A stretch of 64,000 nucleotides of DNA from UBA2287 sp964479665 (GTDB taxonomy: Bacteria; Bacteroidota; Bacteroidia; Bacteroidales; Tenuifilaceae), in contig CAYZNN010000004.1 of NCBI GenBank assembly GCA_964479665.1, positions 82,357 to 146,356 of the forward strand. The letters run 5' to 3'. Made by a program: the position numbers and the translations under genes. The notes below the pieces were generated by a model. It saw nothing but the letters and a program-made list of their open reading frames with translations. It had not been told where the DNA came from and did no database searches. This document shows positions 25,120 through 33,309 of the stretch, one piece after another; the stretch's first letter is position 1; each line of letters opens with the position of its first letter.

Positions 25120-27858
25120 ATGCCAATTATAGAAGATCAATTTCATGCAGTAGAGTACCAAAAGGTGCTCCAAAGCCTTAACAGTTCACCATTGGGCTTA
25201 ACGGCTGCCGAAGCAAAAAAAAGGCTGTTAAAATTTGGATTGAATAGGATAAAAAAGAAAAAAGGAGATGGGGCATTCAAGCTAATGTGGCGGCAAATAA
25301 ACAATCCCCTAATATGGGTTCTTTTAGGCTCTAGCTCATTGGCAGTACTACTTGGAAAAATTACCGATGGGTTGGTGGTGCTAGCTGTAGTTATCGTCAA
25401 TACTATAATCGGTTTTATCCAAGAATTTAAAGCAGGAAAAGCTATAGCAGCGCTGAGCGAAATGGTGCCCGAAAACGCAACGGTACTGCGCGATGGAAAA
25501 TTTATTATGACTCCGGTTTCAGAAATTGTGCCCGGTGACATTGTGCAGCTGGCTGCCGGCGACCGTGTGCCAGCAGATATGCGGTTAATCCAGCAAAAAA
25601 ACCTTACGGTGGAAGAAGCCGCATTAACCGGAGAATCACTACCCTCTCAGAAAACATCCTCTCCCGTTAACCCCGATGCTGTGCTTGGTGATCGAAAGTG
25701 CATGGTGTATAGCGGAACTTTAATAACATCAGGAACAGCCACAGCTGTTGTGGTTTCCACCGGGATGAGCACGGAACTGGGAAAAATATCCGATATGCTT
25801 AGTGAAACAACCGATCTGGAAACACCTTTAACTCGAAAGCTTGCCGTTATTGGAAAATACCTAACCATCGGAATTATTGTTTTAACCCTTATTATTTTGA
25901 TAATTGGAACCATTAGGGCAACTGCACACGGAGTGGCTTTGGCTTTGGCTTTAAAGGAAAGTTTGGTTTTTGCCATTGCACTTGCTGTTGGAGCAATACC
26001 CGAAGGGCTGCCGGCAGTAGTAACTATTGCATTGGCTATTGGTGTTCAGCGTATGGCAAAACGTAAAGCAATTATTCGTAAACTTCCTGCGGTAGAAACA
26101 TTGGGCAGTACAACGGTAATTTGCTCAGACAAAACGGGTACCCTAACACGAAACGAAATGACAGTAAACGAGCTTTGGACCCCTCAGCATCAAATTCAGC
26201 TAACCGGTGTTGGATATAACCCAATTGGAACTTTTTTATCCAACGGTCACGTGGTGCCAAGCATTCCTGATGCGATTCAAACATTACTAAAAAATGCCGT
26301 TTTGTGCAGCGACGCAACCATAAAGCTCGTTGGAGACTCCTTCCAGGTTACCGGCGATCCCACTGAAGTTGCTCTGATTGTTGCTGCAGCAAAAGCTAAT
26401 TTTAATGCCGATGAATTGAATGATTTGCATCCCCGCATGGATGTTGTACCCTTCGATTCGGAAAGCCAATACATGGCAACGCTGGTTGACAAAAAAAATC
26501 CTTACATTATTATTAAGGGTGCCCCCGAAGTAATTTTAAAGCGATGTTCCCATGACCTGAACGGTTTTTCGATTGATTCACAGCAAATAAACGCACAAAT
26601 TGAACGATTGGGATCAAAAGGAATGCGTGTTTTAGCCGTTGCCCAGAAAGCGGCACCTCCGCACCAATTTGAGTTAACCGGTGATGATACAAAATCGGCC
26701 TTTACGTTTATTGGTTTGTTGGGAATGATTGATCCTCCCAGAACTGAGGTTATGGAAGCCATAAAGAGATGCCATGCCGCTGGAATAGAAGTAAAAATGA
26801 TTACAGGAGATCACAAATCGACTGCCAGGGCTATTGGCATGGAGTTGGGCTTATCTGAAAAAGGCGAAGTGGTTGTGGGAGTTGATTTGGCCACCATGGA
26901 CGACGAAAAGTTAAACCAAATTGTAAATATAACAAACATTTTTGCGCGGGTTGCACCGGAGCACAAACTTCGATTGGTTAAGGCATTGCAAAAAAACAAT
27001 CATATAGTAGCCATGACTGGCGACGGAGTGAACGATGCCCCTTCGCTCAAGCAATCGAATATTGGTGTTGCAATGGGAATTACAGGCACATCGGTTTCCA
27101 AAGAATCGGCAGATATTGTGCTTTCCGACGATAACTTTTCGAGCATCAGCGCAGCTGTTGAAGAAGGCAGAAGGGTTTACGACAACTTGCTTAAATCCCT
27201 GGCATTCCTTCTGCCAACAAATTTAGGACTAGCATTTATTCTCATTTATGGAATTATGTTCTTTCCATTCGATCCTATCACAAAGGTGCTGCTTTTGCCC
27301 ATGCTTCCCACACAGTTATTGTGGATAAATTTAATTGCTGCTGTGGCACTTGCCTTACCCTTGGCCTTTGAAGTAAAGGAACCCAACGTAATGAGCAGGC
27401 CACCCCGAAAACCTGAGGCTCCCCTCTTCAATACGTTCATTACATTTCGGGTCGTCTTTGTTTCCATTCTAATGACCATTGGCACAATTATACTGTTCAA
27501 TTGGGAGTATTACAATGAACTATCTGCAAGTGGCTCAACTGTTAGTGCGCTACAAAAAGCACAAACCATTGCAGTTACATTTGTTATTATGTTTCAGATT
27601 TTTTATATGATTAATTGCCGGTCACTCAAAGACACAATCCTTAAAATTGGAATATTTAGCAATAAAACTATTTTTATTGGTATAGCTTCAATACTGCTAC
27701 TACAAGCATTATTCATTTACACCCCGTTTTTTCAGAATATTTTTGGTACCACTGCCCTGGGATTAATGGATGTGCTATTGACTATAGGAACTGGATTCAT
27801 TATTTTTCCAATTATTTCGCTTGAAAAAGCCATTCAATCATATTTCCGCAAGAGTTAA
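25120..27858 (+). CDS. P2-type cation-transporting ATPase, ion unknown
   Basis: 912 aa from ATG 25120 (MPIIEDQFHAV); TTG 25114 is a weaker alternative. Order: N-terminal cation ATPase domain, M1-M2, actuator with LTGESLP, M3-M4 with IPEGLP, phosphorylation site CSDKTGTLT, nucleotide domain with KGAPE, hinge TGDGVNDAPS, and M5-M10. M6 reads LLWINLIAAVALALPLAFE: the Asn is kept, but the Thr and Asp that ligate Ca2+ in SERCA (in NLVTDGLPA) are Ala and Ala. The calcium site is therefore altered and the ion is probably not Ca2+ in the SERCA manner. Linked to the VTT and small membrane genes upstream and a zf-TFIIB gene 44 nt downstream. Confidence 0.88.
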   Translation: MPIIEDQFHAVEYQKVLQSLNSSPLGLTAAEAKKRLLKFGLNRIKKKKGDGAFKLMWRQINNPLIWVLLGSSSLAVLLGKITDGLVVLAVVIVNTIIGFIQEFKAGKAIAALSEMVPENATVLRDGKFIMTPVSEIVPGDIVQLAAGDRVPADMRLIQQKNLTVEEAALTGESLPSQKTSSPVNPDAVLGDRKCMVYSGTLITSGTATAVVVSTGMSTELGKISDMLSETTDLETPLTRKLAVIGKYLTIGIIVLTLIILIIGTIRATAHGVALALALKESLVFAIALAVGAIPEGLPAVVTIALAIGVQRMAKRKAIIRKLPAVETLGSTTVICSDKTGTLTRNEMTVNELWTPQHQIQLTGVGYNPIGTFLSNGHVVPSIPDAIQTLLKNAVLCSDATIKLVGDSFQVTGDPTEVALIVAAAKANFNADELNDLHPRMDVVPFDSESQYMATLVDKKNPYIIIKGAPEVILKRCSHDLNGFSIDSQQINAQIERLGSKGMRVLAVAQKAAPPHQFELTGDDTKSAFTFIGLLGMIDPPRTEVMEAIKRCHAAGIEVKMITGDHKSTARAIGMELGLSEKGEVVVGVDLATMDDEKLNQIVNITNIFARVAPEHKLRLVKALQKNNHIVAMTGDGVNDAPSLKQSNIGVAMGITGTSVSKESADIVLSDDNFSSISAAVEEGRRVYDNLLKSLAFLLPTNLGLAFILIYGIMFFPFDPITKVLLLPMLPTQLLWINLIAAVALALPLAFEVKEPNVMSRPPRKPEAPLFNTFITFRVVFVSILMTIGTIILFNWEYYNELSASGSTVSALQKAQTIAVTFVIMFQIFYMINCRSLKDTILKIGIFSNKTIFIGIASILLLQALFIYTPFFQNIFGTTALGLMDVLLTIGTGFIIFPIISLEKAIQSYFRKS

Positions 27859-27902
27859 TAATTAAAGTAAATAACAGTTATGAACCCCTAAAAATGCAGA
27901 TT

Positions 27903-28145
27903 ATGAATTGTCCGAATTGTAACGTTTCGCTTGTAATGTCAGAAAGGCAGGGTATTGAAATTGACTATTGTCCGCAATGTCGTGGCATATGGCTCGACAG
28001 AGGAGAACTCGACAAGATAATTGAGCGCTCAAAAAATGAACCACAAGGCAATTATCAATCAAATCAACAAGTGTTTAACCAGCCCCAACAGGGTTACTAC
28101 AAGCATTATAAAAGGAAACATTGGCTAAACGAGTTGTTTGATTAA
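27903..28145 (+). CDS. zf-TFIIB-type zinc-ribbon protein
   Basis: 80 aa from the ATG at 27903 (MNCPNCNVSL); ATG 27894 is in frame and possible. Two CxxC pairs (CPNC and CPQC) form the zinc ribbon, followed by the family hallmark GIWLDRGELDKII. The Gln/Tyr-rich tail (about 45-75) is low complexity. Function of the family is not established. It trails the P-type ATPase by 44 nt and is probably co-transcribed. Confidence 0.8.
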   Translation: MNCPNCNVSLVMSERQGIEIDYCPQCRGIWLDRGELDKIIERSKNEPQGNYQSNQQVFNQPQQGYYKHYKRKHWLNELFD

Positions 28146-28741
28146 CTCTTTTTTAAAAAGTGAATTTTTTACCATTCACTTAAATAATTACGCTCTTCAC
28201 TGTATGGCAATTGCGCCATACATTGTTGAACTACAATGGGTTGTTGGCCCTGCAACTATTGTTGCCCAATGACCTGTTCATGCTTTTAGCTTATTTATTT
28301 CTTAGCTGCCTATTTGGAAAGCAGTAGGCGGAAAATAAGGTTACATTTCGAAATTTGATGGACCTATTTATATTGGCATTCCACCAAGAATATTTACGCA
28401 GCTGCAATTATACGTTGTTAACGCACTTTTAAGAGATTTTTCAGAATGATTGATAAGTTACATATCAATGTCGCTTTGTTATCGACAATTAACTTTTAAC
28501 ACCAAATGAAAATTTTAACCACAAAGCCCGTCTGGCAGACAGGAACACTATGTATTCTTCAGAGTCCACAAAGTAATGCTTATAGTACTTAAACCTTGTT
28601 TTCCTTTGTGCTCACTTTGCTGCCCCGCCTTTCAGGCAGGCAGGCTTTGTGGTTAACAAAAGATGAGGCATTAAAACAATTCCTAACTAATGCCATTGGT
28701 TTACAAATTATCAAATTAGTATAATTGTAAAATTTTTCAAT
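28146..28741. other. 596-bp non-coding region
   Basis: No convincing reading frame. It contains a perfect 8-bp hairpin at 28201-28222 (TGTATGGC/GCCATACA with 6-nt loop), weakly paired sequence around 28235-28275, an AT-rich centre without recognised structure (about 28290-28510), and the 142-bp inverted-repeat element (28515-28656). No tRNA or ncRNA family recognised. Confidence 0.6.
28515..28656. repeat. 142-bp element with 14-bp terminal inverted repeats
   Basis: The ends are exact inverted copies: TTAACCACAAAGCC (28515-28528) and GGCTTTGTGGTTAA (28643-28656). Inside, CACAAAGT near the left and CTTTGTGCTCACTTTG near the right mirror each other, plus a GTCTGGCAGAC palindrome and a GC-rich CCTTTCAGGCAGGCAGG stretch. 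It has no coding capacity, so it would be a non-autonomous hairpin-type dispersed repeat. No target-site duplication is evident. A related left-end-like sequence (ACCACAAAGAAACAAAAAG) occurs at about 56831-56849. Confidence 0.7.
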
Positions 28742-29314
28742 ATGAAGACCTTACTGCTAATCTTATCTTTCATTTACTCCATTGAGGCAACAGGACAAGC
28801 AAAAATTGAGCGTGAGTATCGAATTAACGCGATTTCCGTTCCGTTACAAGCCAGGCAATGGAACGATTCAACTTTTCAACTTAAACCAAGCAAAATTAAA
28901 TGGTATAAAGAAACTACCGGCAGCAAACAATCTTTCGAAGCAAAATTCCGTTGGCGGGGCAATTCTCATAGCGTTGAGTTCGATCACCAAGGGATTGTTG
29001 AGGATATTGAGATTGCCACTAAGTGGCAAAAACTACCAGAGAATACTAAAATTGCCATTACCCGACACTTAAAATCTAACTACATTTCGTTTAAAATTAT
29101 AAAAATTCAGCAGCAAATAGTTGGTTCGCCCATCGCTTTACGAAAGTACATCAGGGATTCAACGAATTCCAACATAACTCTAAAATATGAAATGGAAATA
29201 AGAGGCCGCACGAAAACTCAAAATGAAATTTGGGAAATTTTGTTCGACTCCAAAGGAGAATTCCTTACAGTTAAGCAGGTTATTCTTAACCCATCGCCAA
29301 ACCTCGATTTTTAA
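28742..29314 (+). CDS. Exported hypothetical protein
   Basis: 190 aa with a signal peptide (MKTLLLILSFIYSIEATGQ). The mature part is a mix of beta strands and helices (for example QSFEAKFRWRGNSHSVEFD and ITLKYEMEIRGRTKTQNEIWEILFD), compatible with two PepSY/BLF-like halves, but no family could be assigned. It is 6 nt upstream of an outer-membrane-type protein gene, so they are likely one operon. Confidence 0.7.
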   Translation: MKTLLLILSFIYSIEATGQAKIEREYRINAISVPLQARQWNDSTFQLKPSKIKWYKETTGSKQSFEAKFRWRGNSHSVEFDHQGIVEDIEIATKWQKLPENTKIAITRHLKSNYISFKIIKIQQQIVGSPIALRKYIRDSTNSNITLKYEMEIRGRTKTQNEIWEILFDSKGEFLTVKQVILNPSPNLDF

Positions 29315-29320
29315 TCATCC

Positions 29321-29989
29321 ATGTTTTCCAACTTTAAATTGAAAGGCATTGCCTTTGTGGGCGTTACCCTTGCCTGTTTGCAGCTTTACGGAAATTCGGG
29401 TACAGCACCCGAAATAACCACTAATTTAAAGCTAACATCCAATTACTCGCTTACGCTAAAAATTGAATCGTTCCATTTCTTGTACGATTCCGAAAAGGGA
29501 TGGTATCATAGTTACGATGGTACCGATATCCAGTTTTTTGGCAACTACAGGCTGAGCCCTTTCTTGCGCCTATCTGCAGGCTACCAGTACGGAATTGAGC
29601 ACCTGAAAAGCGATACCCATCGGACCATACAGCAAATCTCTATACTACACAGGGAAGGCATTTTCGCCCTAAATCACCGATTTCGCGCCGACCAAACATT
29701 CTACTCCTCAAGTCCGGCTAAATACAGAGGAAGATACCGGTTTTCTATGGAAATGCCTTTACAAGGAAAATCAATCGACCCAGGAGAGTTTTACATTAAC
29801 GCTTCGAATGAACTCATTTTTGCACTTCAAAATGGCAAAGACTTTGAAAACAGGCTTGTAGGCCAATTGGGTTACTTCCTAAACACAAAACTCCGATTGC
29901 AAACCGGATTCGATTACCGTTACTTCGTAAAAGATGACCAAACCGATTATGTTATTTGGTACAAACTGGGAATATTCTTGAATATTTAG
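29321..29989 (+). CDS. DUF2490-like outer-membrane protein
   Basis: 222 aa with an N-terminal hydrophobic leader and repeated amphipathic strands (LSAGYQYGIEHL, NHRFRADQTFY, RLQTGFDYRYFV, DYVIWYKLGIFLNI) as in DUF2490 small barrels. Phenylalanine does not end the chain, but the last strand LGIFLNI is barrel-like. Six nt after the preceding exported protein. Function unknown; assignment to DUF2490 is by pattern only. Confidence 0.62.
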   Translation: MFSNFKLKGIAFVGVTLACLQLYGNSGTAPEITTNLKLTSNYSLTLKIESFHFLYDSEKGWYHSYDGTDIQFFGNYRLSPFLRLSAGYQYGIEHLKSDTHRTIQQISILHREGIFALNHRFRADQTFYSSSPAKYRGRYRFSMEMPLQGKSIDPGEFYINASNELIFALQNGKDFENRLVGQLGYFLNTKLRLQTGFDYRYFVKDDQTDYVIWYKLGIFLNI

Positions 29990-30103
29990 CATCATTTAAC
30001 CTTTCCGGTCAATAGATGAATAAAGATTTTTAGGTAGCAATAGTCGAATGTTTACAAAAGAAGTTTTTACTTTTACATATGCTTACCCCTCAAAAACAAA
30101 AAT

Positions 30104-32212
30104 ATGCACAACAAAACCTACCTACTGCTTACCGTAGCAGTACTATTTGTTGTATCGAGTTGTACAACAACACCTAAGGCTCCTTTAGCACTTCAAGAAC
30201 CCGTAACTCTTGTAATGCATGGCGACACCCGAATCGACCCCTACTTCTGGATGAACCAGCGCGAAACGGAAAAGGTACTTGCCTACCTGAATGCCGAAAA
30301 CAACTATGCAACCATTGCCATGAAGCCAACAGAGAATCTTCAGAAGAAGCTTGTAACCGAAATGCGCTCGCGCATTAAAGAGGACGACATGAGCGTGCCA
30401 ACATTTATAAACGGATATTACTACTACACTCGTTACGAAGAGGGCAAAGAGTACCCCATACACTGCCGCAAAAAGGAAACACTCGGAGCTCCGGAGGAAA
30501 TTATGCTCGATGTTAATCAATTGGCCGAAGGTTACAGCTACTTTTCCGCAGTGGGTTTGAATGTATCTACCAATAACAACATACTTGCTTACGGGGTTGA
30601 CACGGTAAGCCGTCGGAAATACACCATTTACTTTAAAGACCTGACAACAGGAAAACTGCTCGATACAAAGATTCCGAACACAACCGGCTTTGCCGTTTGG
30701 GCCAACGACAACCAAACCGTTTTCTACTCTGTTAAGGATGAGGCCCTTCGCCCTTACCGCATTTACCTTCATTCGCTTTTGCATCAGGGTTCTGGTTCGG
30801 ATGTATTGGTTTATGAGGAACGTGACGAAACTTTTAATGCTTTTGTTACCAAATCGAAATCGAATGCCTGCATATTCATTGGCTCATCCAGCACCATGAG
30901 CGACGAATGCCACTTTATTGATGCTAACAAACCCAATTCGAAATTACAGATTGTTCAGCCCCGCGAAAGAGGGCTGGAGTATAATGTAGAGCATTTTGAA
31001 AACAAGTTTTATATTGTTACCAATTTAAACGCTCGCAACAACCGGTTAATGGAAACTCCCACCAACAAGCCTTCCAGAGACAATTGGAGAGAGGTAATTC
31101 CACATCGAGAAGATGTTTTGCTCTCGAATGTTGAAATTTTCCAGGACTATCTGGTGCTCGAGGAGCGAAAGGATGGACTTAAACAGGTACGAATTATTGA
31201 ATGGAAAGGCGGTCGCGAGCATTACCTCGATTTTGGCGAAGAAGTTTACTCTATTGGGGTTGGATACAACCCAGAGTTTAACACAACTAAAATGCGTTAC
31301 ACTTACACATCGCTCACAACCCCAACAACCATTTACGACTACGATATGGGCTCTCGTGAGAAGTTCCAACTTAAACAGTACGAAATACTTGGCGACTTCG
31401 ATCCAAACAACTACGAATCGAAAAGGCTATGGGCTACAGCAAACGATGGGGTTAAAATACCTATATCGCTGGTTTACAGAAAGGGCTTAAAGCTAAATGG
31501 GAAGAATCCTACTCTTCAATACGCTTATGGATCGTACGGTTCGTCAACCGACCCATACTTCAGTTCCAACAGGCTTAGCCTACTAGATAGAGGCTTTGTT
31601 TTTGCCATTGCTCATGTGCGAGGCGGGCAGGAGTTGGGGAGGCAATGGTACGAGACTGGTAAGCTACTAAAGAAAATAAACACTTTCACGGATTTTATTG
31701 CCTGTTCGGAATACCTAATTGAACAGAACTATACCAATGCAAATAAACTCTTTGCTATGGGTGGAAGCGCTGGAGGATTGCTGATGGGCGCTATTGCTAA
31801 CATGCGCCCCCAACTTTACAAGGGTATTATTGCACAGGTACCCTTTGTTGATGTAGTTACCACCATGCTCGACCCGTCGATACCGCTTACCACAGGGGAA
31901 TACGACGAATGGGGCAATCCCAACGATTCAACCTACTATTTCTATATGAAATCTTATTCTCCCTACGATCAGGTAACCCCTCAGAAGTACCCTAACATAT
32001 TAGTAACTACAGGTTATCATGATTCGCAGGTGCAATATTTTGAACCTGCCAAATGGGTTGCCAAATTGAGGGCCACTAAAACTGACAACAACTTACTTGT
32101 TTCCCGCATAAACATGGATGCTGGCCACGGTGGTGCTTCGGGCCGCTTTAAATCGCTTGAGGAGGTTGCCTTGGAGTATGCATTTATGTTTAAGCTAGCT
32201 GGTTTAAATTGA
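30104..32212 (+). CDS. ptrB: Prolyl oligopeptidase family serine peptidase (oligopeptidase B-like), lipoprotein
   Basis: 702 aa. Lipobox VVSSC follows the leader, predicting a lipid anchor, unusual for PtrB but common in Bacteroidota. A beta-propeller domain (about 75-425) shields an alpha/beta hydrolase domain; the nucleophile elbow is GGSAGG (about residue 560). Asp in TGYHDSQVQYFEP and His in DAGHGGASGRF complete the triad, and FVDVVTTMLDPSIPLT matches oligopeptidase B. It cleaves short peptides after basic residues in the family. Monocistronic, ended by a strong terminator. Confidence 0.85.
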   Translation: MHNKTYLLLTVAVLFVVSSCTTTPKAPLALQEPVTLVMHGDTRIDPYFWMNQRETEKVLAYLNAENNYATIAMKPTENLQKKLVTEMRSRIKEDDMSVPTFINGYYYYTRYEEGKEYPIHCRKKETLGAPEEIMLDVNQLAEGYSYFSAVGLNVSTNNNILAYGVDTVSRRKYTIYFKDLTTGKLLDTKIPNTTGFAVWANDNQTVFYSVKDEALRPYRIYLHSLLHQGSGSDVLVYEERDETFNAFVTKSKSNACIFIGSSSTMSDECHFIDANKPNSKLQIVQPRERGLEYNVEHFENKFYIVTNLNARNNRLMETPTNKPSRDNWREVIPHREDVLLSNVEIFQDYLVLEERKDGLKQVRIIEWKGGREHYLDFGEEVYSIGVGYNPEFNTTKMRYTYTSLTTPTTIYDYDMGSREKFQLKQYEILGDFDPNNYESKRLWATANDGVKIPISLVYRKGLKLNGKNPTLQYAYGSYGSSTDPYFSSNRLSLLDRGFVFAIAHVRGGQELGRQWYETGKLLKKINTFTDFIACSEYLIEQNYTNANKLFAMGGSAGGLLMGAIANMRPQLYKGIIAQVPFVDVVTTMLDPSIPLTTGEYDEWGNPNDSTYYFYMKSYSPYDQVTPQKYPNILVTTGYHDSQVQYFEPAKWVAKLRATKTDNNLLVSRINMDAGHGGASGRFKSLEEVALEYAFMFKLAGLN

Positions 32213-32225
32213 ATTTGTCCCTTTT

Positions 32226-32266
32226 AAAATAAGGGGGCTTACAATTGATGTAAGCCCCCTTATTTT
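32226..32266. terminator. Bidirectional terminator (ptrB / ubiA-like)
   Basis: A 17-bp perfect stem (left 32226-32242, right 32250-32266) with a 7-nt loop. GGGGGCTTAC core and flanking A/T runs let it serve both converging genes. Confidence 0.88.
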
Positions 32267-32280
32267 ATATCTTCTTCAAA

Positions 32281-33162
32281 CTAATAATAAAAACTCAATA
32301 TGGTTAAAGTTGCATATACTATACTTGCTAATCCATTGAGAGTTGCGAAGGCAAAACCAATTTTATCCTTACCTTTTGTAAGTATAATGATATGCTGATG
32401 TATAAGCAAAGCAATGAAAAGGGCGGCCCCAATCCAGTATAATACTCCATTTTCCTGCACCAACCCAACCAGAACAACAAATCCCGAGGTTACTAAATGC
32501 AATCCGATAGCAATGGCAGTTGCCTTGGCTTTACCCAATACTGCGGGTATTGAGTTGAGCGCTTCTTCCCGGTCAAACTCCTCGTCCTGAATAGAATAAA
32601 CAATATCAAAACCCGAAACCCAAAGAAAAACAATGATTGAATACAATACGGGCAAAAGAGCAAAACGTCCGGTTACTGCTAGGTAAGCCCCAATTGGAGC
32701 CAATGCTAACCCCAATCCTAATACAAAATGGCAGAACATGGTGAAACGTTTTGTATAACTGTAACCCAGTACAACAATTAGAGCAACAGGCGATAGCATG
32801 AAAGCAAGGGGATTAATAAAATAGGTGCAAACTATAAATAGAATGGCATTCGCCATTGAAAACAAAAAAGCGTTTCGGGGGTGAATTTTTCCAGCAGGAA
32901 TTTCACGGTTAGCGGTTCGCGGATTACGCTTATCAATAAATCTGTCAGTTACCCTATTAAAACTCATGGCTGCATTGCGAGCAAAAACCATGCAGAGCAC
33001 AACAAACACCAGCAATCGCGAGTTGAACTCAAAATCGATAGAATGAAAGGCGAGGAAAACGCCCACCAGAGCAAAAGGTAATGCAAATACCGTATGACTA
33101 AAGGTAACCAGCGATAGGTAATTTTTAAAAATTCGGGATAGAGATAATCTCTTTTCAGCCAT
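32281..33162 (-). CDS. UbiA-family prenyltransferase, probably menaquinone (MqnP-like)
   Basis: 293 aa from ATG 33162 (MAEKRLSLS). An in-frame extension to 33306 is rejected because a perfect promoter lies at 33182-33212. The two prenyl-diphosphate/Mg motifs are NRVTDRFIDKRNPRTANRE and DIVYSIQDEEFDREE. About nine membrane helices. It attaches a polyprenyl chain to an aromatic acid. Because mqnA lies in the same window (52307), the futalosine-pathway partner MqnP is the most likely role; a 4-hydroxybenzoate octaprenyltransferase is the alternative annotation. Confidence 0.82.
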   Translation of the reverse strand: MAEKRLSLSRIFKNYLSLVTFSHTVFALPFALVGVFLAFHSIDFEFNSRLLVFVVLCMVFARNAAMSFNRVTDRFIDKRNPRTANREIPAGKIHPRNAFLFSMANAILFIVCTYFINPLAFMLSPVALIVVLGYSYTKRFTMFCHFVLGLGLALAPIGAYLAVTGRFALLPVLYSIIVFLWVSGFDIVYSIQDEEFDREEALNSIPAVLGKAKATAIAIGLHLVTSGFVVLVGLVQENGVLYWIGAALFIALLIHQHIIILTKGKDKIGFAFATLNGLASIVYATLTILSFYY

Positions 33163-33181
33163 ATAGCGTTTTTTAAGCAGG

Positions 33182-33212
33182 CAAAAATAGCAGCCCAATA
33201 CTAAATAACAAA
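33182..33212 (-). promoter_or_regulatory. Bacteroidota-type promoter of the UbiA-like gene
   Basis: On the minus strand, TTTG (33212-33209), a 19-nt spacer, and TATTTTTG (33189-33182): both boxes and the spacing are exact. It lies 20 nt before the ATG at 33162 and decides that start. Confidence 0.75.
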
Positions 33213-33309
33213 TTAAGTGAAAGTATTTATAAAAACCCACTGAATTATAAATACAAATAAACAAAGGTAAAACCATAAATTTTTCTATTTTTAGGCAAGA
33301 AAACACGGT

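Noticed and set aside
30185..30784. 199-codon antisense open frame in the prolyl oligopeptidase gene
   Set aside because: Opposite-strand shadow of a well supported gene; no promoter or family support.
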